NCBI GenBank assembly: GCA_964585245.1
Contig: CAZPCV010000009.1
Coordinates: forward strand, 1 to 36,232
Length of the DNA: 36,232 nt
From: CAZEDL01 sp964585245
GTDB taxonomy: Bacteria; Patescibacteriota; Patescibacteriia; Magasanikbacterales; GWA2-37-8
Direction: 5' to 3'
Shown: piece by piece, positions 31,051 to 36,232 of the stretch
Position numbering within the stretch: the first letter of the stretch is position 1
Layout of the letters: every line of letters starts with the position of its first letter
Notes under the pieces: model-generated
The model's input: only the letters and a program-made list of their open reading frames with translations
What the model was told of the DNA's origin: nothing
The model's database searches: none
Position numbers and translations under genes: made by a program

Positions 31051-31830
31051 TTAATGTTCGGCACCGTGCGGTTCGGCGCTCGCAATGGTGAGATAAACGA
31101 GAGTAAGGATGCTAAAGACGCTCGCCTGGATAATGCCAACCAATAATTCTAAGAGCATGAAAGGGGCCGGTACGAACAAAGCCGCCATGCTCGAGATGAC
31201 GGAAATTAACACTTCGCCGGCAAAAATATTTCCGAATAACCGCAGAGACAATGACATTACCTTGGACGCTTCACTGACAAGTTCTATGAAGCCCACGGCC
31301 ATTTCTACGAGAGCAGTCAAAATAGCTACCGGACCTTTTCTAATACTTTTTATGACGCTACCGATCTGAATAAATTTGTTAGCGTGAGTAAAGAACCCGA
31401 CAGTAAAAAAACCAAATAAATGAGAAGAAACAACTGCAACAAGCGCCATGGCTACAGTCAAGTTTAAATCCGTATTGGCAGGGCGCAGCAAAAAAGAATG
31501 GCCGACAGTAATGCTGCCGGTACCGGGCAAGAGACCAAGCCAGTTGGAAAGTAAAATAAAAAAGAAGACCGAGCCGGCAATCGGCAGAAAACGTAACGTT
31601 TTCTTGCGGTCTCCTGTCACTTGGTCAAAGTAGCCAAGCAAAATTTCTAAAAAATATTCAACTCCGTTTTGTAGCTTGTTTGGTCGTAAGGTCAAACGTC
31701 GGCGAATATAGAGGCCGAACACTAGAAAAATCAAGAGTGCAAGCCAGGCATTAATCAGTGTATTGGTGATCGTCAGCGGTCCGAAATGAAATAATTCTTC
31801 TGGAGCCAAGGTGGGAATATGTATTTCCAT
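31051..31830 (-). CDS. atpB: ATP synthase Fo a subunit
   Basis: A 259-residue membrane subunit forming the proton half-channels against the c ring. It has five or six hydrophobic segments; the essential Arg lies in MSLSLRLFGNIFAGE (about residue 205). The first segment includes ITNTLINAWLALLIFLVFGL. It starts 1 bp before the stop region of the AtpI/Z-like gene, with no Shine-Dalgarno motif. Length is normal. Confidence 0.96.
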   Translation of the reverse strand: MEIHIPTLAPEELFHFGPLTITNTLINAWLALLIFLVFGLYIRRRLTLRPNKLQNGVEYFLEILLGYFDQVTGDRKKTLRFLPIAGSVFFFILLSNWLGLLPGTGSITVGHSFLLRPANTDLNLTVAMALVAVVSSHLFGFFTVGFFTHANKFIQIGSVIKSIRKGPVAILTALVEMAVGFIELVSEASKVMSLSLRLFGNIFAGEVLISVISSMAALFVPAPFMLLELLVGIIQASVFSILTLVYLTIASAEPHGAEH

Positions 31831-31831
31831 A

Positions 31832-32122
31832 TTATGATGGGTTTTTCTTGTTTAATTGCTCGTATTGTCGCCCATAGGTTTTGGCTTTGCGGAAAATCAG
31901 GTAGCCCGATCCCAGAGCGGACACTACAAAACCGGCTGCTAATAAGTAGGGCGTTGTACCAAAGCGACTGTCGGCATATTGGCCCAGGTAGGCACAGCAC
32001 ACTACGGGAATGGCGATGCTTGCTCCGAAATCCCCAATTATTTTGAGGGCGAAAAGATAGTAAGAGCGGTCAGACTCAGAGAATAGTGCGGAATTACTGC
32101 GTGTCGGTTTATTTTCATCCAT
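31832..32122 (-). CDS. AtpI/AtpZ-like ATP synthase accessory protein
   Basis: A 96-residue protein with two membrane helices (about residues 25-50 and 60-82) and polar ends, at the first position of the operon where atpI or atpZ usually lies. Segments such as GDFGASIAIPVVCCAYLGQ and ALGSGYLIFRKAK fit the AtpZ (F0F1-ATPase gene 1) family. Such proteins assist assembly of the c ring or take part in ion handling. The operon promoter lies 9 nt upstream. Confidence 0.75.
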   Translation of the reverse strand: MDENKPTRSNSALFSESDRSYYLFALKIIGDFGASIAIPVVCCAYLGQYADSRFGTTPYLLAAGFVVSALGSGYLIFRKAKTYGRQYEQLNKKNPS

Positions 32123-32131
32123 AAGGCTATT

Positions 32132-32160
32132 AGTATAGAAAAAAAACTGATTTGCGTCAA
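32132..32160 (-). promoter_or_regulatory. Promoter of the ATP synthase operon
   Basis: On the minus strand TTGACG (32160-32155) and TATACT (32137-32132) are separated by 17 bp, a near-consensus promoter. Only 9 nt lie between the -10 and the ATG at 32122, so the leader should be 2-3 nt or absent. Confidence 0.8.
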
Positions 32161-32188
32161 GATAATTTTCTAAATTCTGTGGATGGGC

Positions 32189-34900
32189 TTATCTGGTCTG
32201 GATTGCTTTAATGGGGTGGTTTTTGCCAATCATTTTAGCAATTTCTATGATCGGGATAATCAGAAAAGCTGCTACAATTACTATTGCCCAATCCCCTGCC
32301 GTTAAAGCAAAAGTCTTGAACATGTTTTGTAAAAACGGTACATAGATAATGAGAAGTAATAGGCATAATTCCCAACCCACTGCGAGATTTAGCCATTTAT
32401 TTGCACCAATGCGATGTGTGATATGGTGGTGGTCGGAGCGGAAACTGTATGCTTTAAAAAATTGAATTAGTACCAGTGAAACAAACACCATAGTCATCGC
32501 TTCCTCGGCGCTGCGTCCGGAGTGGCTGGCCCAGATGAACAGAGACAAATTAATCATGGTGGAAGTCAGGCCGCCGATGGTAATCAATGAGATGATTCGT
32601 TTAGTAAAAATACTTTTTTTAGGATTACGTGGCGGCTCGTTCATAGTTTCGTAAGCCGGCGGATCGACGGCCAAGGCCAAAGCAGGAAGGCCATCTGTGG
32701 CTAAGTTTACGTATAAAATTTGGACGGCCGACAAGGGTAGTGGCAAGCCTAGGACGCTCACACCGATCATTAGTCCCATTTCACCGATATTAGAAGACAG
32801 CAGGTACATCAAGAATTTTTTGATGTTGCCAAATATTACCCGACCCTCTTCTATGGCCGCCACGATGGAGGCAAAGTTGTCATTGGTGAGGGTCATCGCG
32901 GAGGCTTCTTTGGTGACGTCTGTGCCGGTTATGCCCATAGCGATGCCGATGTCCGCTTTCTTTAAGGCTGGGGCATCGTTGACTCCGTCACCGGTCATAG
33001 CCACGATATGGCCATGTTGTTGCAGGACTTTGATAATTCGCAATTTATGGGCAGGAGAAACCCTGGCGAAAACAGAAATATTTTCGATTTCTATATCCAG
33101 CTCGGCATCACTCATGGTTTCGAGCTCGTGGCCAATGACTACTTTTCCGCCTGGTTTCAGAAGCCCTAACTCAGACGCGATCGCTTGCGCCGTTGTCGGG
33201 TGGTCGCCGGTAATCATGACAAGTTTAATGCCCGCTTGCTCACAAGTGGCTATGGCGGCTTTGGCTTCTGGCCTGGGCGGATCAATCATGCCGTATAAGC
33301 CTAGAAACGTTAGCTCGGTTTCGCAGAGTTGGCTAGTGTTCATTTTACGCTCTGCTACGGCAATCACCCGTAGAGCTGCGGCCGAAAGCGTTTCGGTATT
33401 TTTTAAAATTTCTTTTTTGGCCTCGTCATCAAAATTTTGTATGCCGGTAGCGGTCCGATATGTTGAGCACGAATTGATAATCACTTCGGCTGCTCCTTTG
33501 CTGTAAATGCAAAATTCGTCTCCAAATCGATGGAGCGTTGTCATGCGTTTGGTTTCGGAGCTAAAGGGAATTTCGGCGACCCGTGGGAAGGTGGTTTCTA
33601 ATAAAGGTTTGTCTAGGCCAGCTTTAGCTGCCGCTACTATCAGTGCTCCTTCCGTGGGGTCTCCGGTCACTTCCCATACATCTGACAGAAGTTTGATTTG
33701 AGCGTCAGAAGCAAGTGCTCCGCCCCGCAGTAACCCGGATAATTGCTCGTTAAGCGCAAAGGGTTTATTCTCGAAAAGAAAATCACCATGTGGAATGTAA
33801 CCGCTGCCGGTTATGTCTATAATACCTACTCCAGGTAACATGATTTTGCGTACGGTCATCTCGTCTTTGGTCAAGGTACCGGTTTTATCCGAACAAATTA
33901 TGGTAGTCGATCCAAGCGTTTCGACGGCCGGCAAGCGGCGCACGAGGGCGTTTTTTTTCACCATGCGCTGTACCCCAATTGCCAGCGAAATAGTGACCAC
34001 AGCGGGCAGAGCTTCGGGAACGACCGCAACTGCGAGAGCGATGCCAAAAATAAAAATTTCCAAAAATGGCTGCCCGCGCCATAAGCCTAAGGCAACAATT
34101 AATACTACTAGCGCCAAGGCAATTTTAGCTAAATTTTTACCAATTTTATCAAGGTTTTTTTGTAAAGGCGTTTCACTAGATTCGATTGATTGTAAGAGAT
34201 GGGCGATTTTGCCGAACTCTGTCTGCATGCCCGTGGTTACAACTATCGCTCTGCCACGGCCATAGGTCGCGACCGTGCCGGCATAGATCATATTGGTGCG
34301 GTCACCCACAGGCAGATTAATGACGTTCAATTCGTGTTGTTTCTTTTCTGTAGCTACTGATTCACCGGTAAGAGCAGCTTCATCAATTTTTAAATTTACC
34401 GCTTCTAGGAGGCGCGCATCAGCCGGGATTTTGTCTCCGGTCGCAATCACGATTATATCACCGGGCACTAATTGGCTGGCTGGGAGTTCGGTTTCTTCGC
34501 CGTCGCGCATGACGAGGGCAGTTGGCGCCGCCAGCTTACGCAGTGACTCAATGGCTTTTTCCGCTCGGTATTCTTGAATAAATCCCAGTAGTACCGCAAA
34601 TAATACAATTATGGTAATGGCCGCTGCTTCTAGACTATGGCCTAGAATTCCGGATAACAGTCCGGCTCCCAAGAGAATCAAAATTAAGACGTTTTTAAAT
34701 TGTTCCGCCAATAATAAGAGAGCCGAAATTTTTTTGGCGGCTTTGAGTTCGTTGGGCCCGTAGGTGGCGAGGCGTTCTACCGCTACTTCGTTGGTGAGAC
34801 CTTTTTCGTCTGGTACGTGCAGAGTATCCAGTAATTGAGTTGTTGAGAGTGTATGCCACGCCACAGAAGAGAGAAATGTATTAGAGGAGGTCTCTGGCAT
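32189..34900 (-). CDS. P-type cation-transporting ATPase (P2A, Ca2+-type)
   Basis: A 903-residue membrane pump. Motifs are the N-terminal cation-ATPase domain with YGPNELKAAKK, the A-domain TGES loop in DEAALTGESVA, VVPEALPAVV in membrane helix 4, phosphorylation site ICSDKTGTLTKDE, and hinge MTGDGVNDAPALKKADIG. NLATDGLPALAL in helix 6 matches Ca2+ pumps (N-x-x-T-D). The enzyme probably exports Ca2+, possibly also Mn2+. The gene follows tatD after 11 bp and probably shares its transcript. Confidence 0.93.
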   Translation of the reverse strand: MPETSSNTFLSSVAWHTLSTTQLLDTLHVPDEKGLTNEVAVERLATYGPNELKAAKKISALLLLAEQFKNVLILILLGAGLLSGILGHSLEAAAITIIVLFAVLLGFIQEYRAEKAIESLRKLAAPTALVMRDGEETELPASQLVPGDIIVIATGDKIPADARLLEAVNLKIDEAALTGESVATEKKQHELNVINLPVGDRTNMIYAGTVATYGRGRAIVVTTGMQTEFGKIAHLLQSIESSETPLQKNLDKIGKNLAKIALALVVLIVALGLWRGQPFLEIFIFGIALAVAVVPEALPAVVTISLAIGVQRMVKKNALVRRLPAVETLGSTTIICSDKTGTLTKDEMTVRKIMLPGVGIIDITGSGYIPHGDFLFENKPFALNEQLSGLLRGGALASDAQIKLLSDVWEVTGDPTEGALIVAAAKAGLDKPLLETTFPRVAEIPFSSETKRMTTLHRFGDEFCIYSKGAAEVIINSCSTYRTATGIQNFDDEAKKEILKNTETLSAAALRVIAVAERKMNTSQLCETELTFLGLYGMIDPPRPEAKAAIATCEQAGIKLVMITGDHPTTAQAIASELGLLKPGGKVVIGHELETMSDAELDIEIENISVFARVSPAHKLRIIKVLQQHGHIVAMTGDGVNDAPALKKADIGIAMGITGTDVTKEASAMTLTNDNFASIVAAIEEGRVIFGNIKKFLMYLLSSNIGEMGLMIGVSVLGLPLPLSAVQILYVNLATDGLPALALAVDPPAYETMNEPPRNPKKSIFTKRIISLITIGGLTSTMINLSLFIWASHSGRSAEEAMTMVFVSLVLIQFFKAYSFRSDHHHITHRIGANKWLNLAVGWELCLLLLIIYVPFLQNMFKTFALTAGDWAIVIVAAFLIIPIIEIAKMIGKNHPIKAIQTR

Positions 34901-34911
34901 AGGCTCTAGAA

Positions 34912-35799
34912 TTAGGAATTAGTAATCTTAATTTTAGAAAAAAGTTTGAGAGCATTCTCGGTAGTAGCTTTTTCTACATCGCTCAACGAAATACCCTTTA
35001 TCTCGGCGATTTTTTTGGCTACTTCTTGCACCATCCAGGGTTCGGCGCGTTTACCCCGGAATTTACCGGGGGCCAAATACGGCGAATCTGTCTCCAGGAC
35101 CATTCTGTCTAAAGGGCATTTTTTGACCACTTCCAATAGCGCCGCTTGGGCTTCGGGGGCGCTTTTCTTGGGTGGGAACGTAATTATGCCGGTAAAACCC
35201 AAATACGAGCCTAATTTCAAAAATTCTTGGGCATACTCCCAGTTGCCGATATAGCAATGAATAACCGAGCGTAATTGGGCCTGGTTGTATTGAAGCATCA
35301 ATTCTTTTAACAGGTCAATCATCTGCGGATACGCATCACGCACGTGAATAGCAAGCGGTAAGTTGACTTCTTGCGCCAAGCGGAAATGATCGCGGAATAC
35401 TGCCTGTTGGCGCTCAAGCACCTGGTCGGCACTGATCGTTTCGGGCAAGCGATACAGATCTAACCCGCATTCGCCAATTGCGATAGTTTTAGGATTAAGC
35501 GCGAGCGTGCGATAATAATCGTAATCGAATACTTCTTCGCGCGTATTGAACGATGATTCTTCTTCGTCGATATGTTGAGAAAATAAATGCACCGGATGCA
35601 GCCCCACACTAGCATATATATGAGCGTAGCGCTGTGCCAACTCTACTCCCGCTCGACTAGTATCACGCTGGGTACCGACTGCGTTCATGACAACTCCTTG
35701 GCTAACCGTTTTTTCTACCACTTCAGTCATATCATCTTTAAAAGACTGAAAATGAACGTGGCAGTGAGTGTCTACAAAAATAGGATCGGATGGCATCAT
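34912..35799 (-). CDS. tatD: TatD-family metal-dependent DNase
   Basis: A 295-residue TIM-barrel hydrolase with two metals. Ligands are visible in FVDTHCHVHF (HxH), IGECGLDLYR (Glu), AIHVRDAYP, VIHCYIGNWE and VLETDSPYLAP (Asp). TatD proteins are 3'-5' exonucleases involved in DNA repair and turnover. It is slightly longer than the usual 260, with an insert around residues 75-95. The start could be either of two adjacent ATGs. It lies 33 bp after the SIMPL-domain gene. Confidence 0.92.
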   Translation of the reverse strand: MMPSDPIFVDTHCHVHFQSFKDDMTEVVEKTVSQGVVMNAVGTQRDTSRAGVELAQRYAHIYASVGLHPVHLFSQHIDEEESSFNTREEVFDYDYYRTLALNPKTIAIGECGLDLYRLPETISADQVLERQQAVFRDHFRLAQEVNLPLAIHVRDAYPQMIDLLKELMLQYNQAQLRSVIHCYIGNWEYAQEFLKLGSYLGFTGIITFPPKKSAPEAQAALLEVVKKCPLDRMVLETDSPYLAPGKFRGKRAEPWMVQEVAKKIAEIKGISLSDVEKATTENALKLFSKIKITNS

Positions 35800-35832
35800 A
35801 CTAATTCTAGTCGGTAAAAAAACGCACTATTC

Positions 35833-36231
35833 TTATTTAAGAAAGAAAGAAGCACGTACTACCGCAGTCACTTTTTTTTCTTTGGATGAGGTGTCGTAAA
35901 AGCCGTAATCAGAAATATCAGTAGAATTAGGTGGAGTAATTTGGAACACTCCAACCGCAGCGGATTGCAATTTCGCTACTTTTGAACCGCTACTTTCGGC
36001 AATTTTTACGGCTCGTTCTTTGGCATTTTTAGTTGCTTCGGCTAGCATTTGCAGTTTTAGATCCGCCAATTTCGAATAATAGTATTCGATCGGTTCGCTG
36101 GTAAATACCACCCCTTGATTCAATAAAATTCCCGAATTTTGTGCTGATTTGGCAATTAATTCCGTGTTGGCGCTTTCTACGGTGGCAGTTTGAGTAAGTG
36201 TGTACCCAACTATTGAGCCACCAGGCCCATA
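35833..36231 (-). CDS. SIMPL-domain (DUF541) protein, partial (N-terminus outside window)
   Basis: An open frame of 132 codons enters from the right edge. It begins in YGPGGSIVGYTLTQTATV, continues through TELIAKSAQNSGILLNQ and LQMLAEATKNAKERAVKIAE, and ends VVRASFFLK. This is the C-terminal half of the SIMPL/DUF541 domain found in secreted or periplasmic proteins such as YggE (oxidative stress) and BP26. A signal peptide or anchor cannot be seen because the N-terminus is missing. It is upstream of tatD on the same strand. Confidence 0.85.
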   Translation of the reverse strand, partial: YGPGGSIVGYTLTQTATVESANTELIAKSAQNSGILLNQGVVFTSEPIEYYYSKLADLKLQMLAEATKNAKERAVKIAESSGSKVAKLQSAAVGVFQITPPNSTDISDYGFYDTSSKEKKVTAVVRASFFLK

Positions 36232-36232
36232 T

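Noticed and set aside
32697..33506. 269-codon plus-strand ORF
   Set aside because: Antisense of the P-type ATPase, which has all catalytic motifs in the other strand; no family features of its own.

Overview
The window looks like chromosomal DNA of a small-genome bacterium, most consistent with Patescibacteria (CPR). This assignment is inferred from gene content and style, not from a marker search. The clues are compact minus-strand operons, tRNAs without encoded CCA, an F-type ATP synthase with a short delta subunit, a MurE-like ligase lacking most of its N-terminal domain, a stand-alone YqfO/NIF3 domain, DciA, a four-helix-bundle (S23) gene, and few Shine-Dalgarno motifs. Only one protein gene (10246-10581) and one tRNA (Lys) are on the plus strand.

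Region 1 (1 to about 6780) is the replication and recombination block of a prophage or phage-like element. It runs away from the 3' end of a tRNA-Gln gene and continues past the left edge. In transcription order it carries two tiny ORFs, RecT, a YqaJ exonuclease, a coiled-coil protein, an SSB-like protein, a DnaD/phage-type replisome organizer with an origin-like repeat cluster inside its gene, a DnaB helicase, overlapping zinc-ribbon ORFs, a helical protein, another zinc ribbon, NinG, and a partial zinc-ribbon gene. A long hairpin followed by a U-run heads the operon. No integrase, repressor or structural gene is visible.

Region 2 (6800-16450) holds tRNA-Gln, ftsEX, a GIY-YIG protein, tRNA-Thr, a YqfO domain, an orphan AT-rich gene, a small plus-strand gene, a tRNA-Gly with a duplicated 3' end and a hairpin-rich spacer, a parvulin isomerase, an FtsB/DivIC-like protein, a MurE-like ligase, a translin-like protein, tRNA-Lys and a lexA-dinB SOS operon. 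The lexA promoter carries a perfect LexA box between consensus -35 and -10 elements.

Region 3 (16500-25250) is a uvrD-nuclease / S23 / dciA / nudix cluster. The S23 gene is enclosed by 30-bp inverted repeats that supply its ribosome-binding site and start codon. It is followed on the map by rlmN, a nucleoside-phosphorylase-like protein and an ABC exporter.

Region 4 (25330-36232) is the complete ATP synthase operon (I/Z-a-c-b-delta-alpha-gamma-beta-epsilon), with RNA hairpins on both sides of the c-subunit gene. Beyond it lie a P2-type Ca2+-ATPase-like pump, a TatD nuclease and a partial SIMPL-domain gene.

Several host promoters (lexA, ftsE, ftsB, atp) place the -10 element only 6 to 9 nt from the start codon. 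This predicts leaderless mRNAs and fixes those start codons. There is no stretch over 300 bases without a gene.
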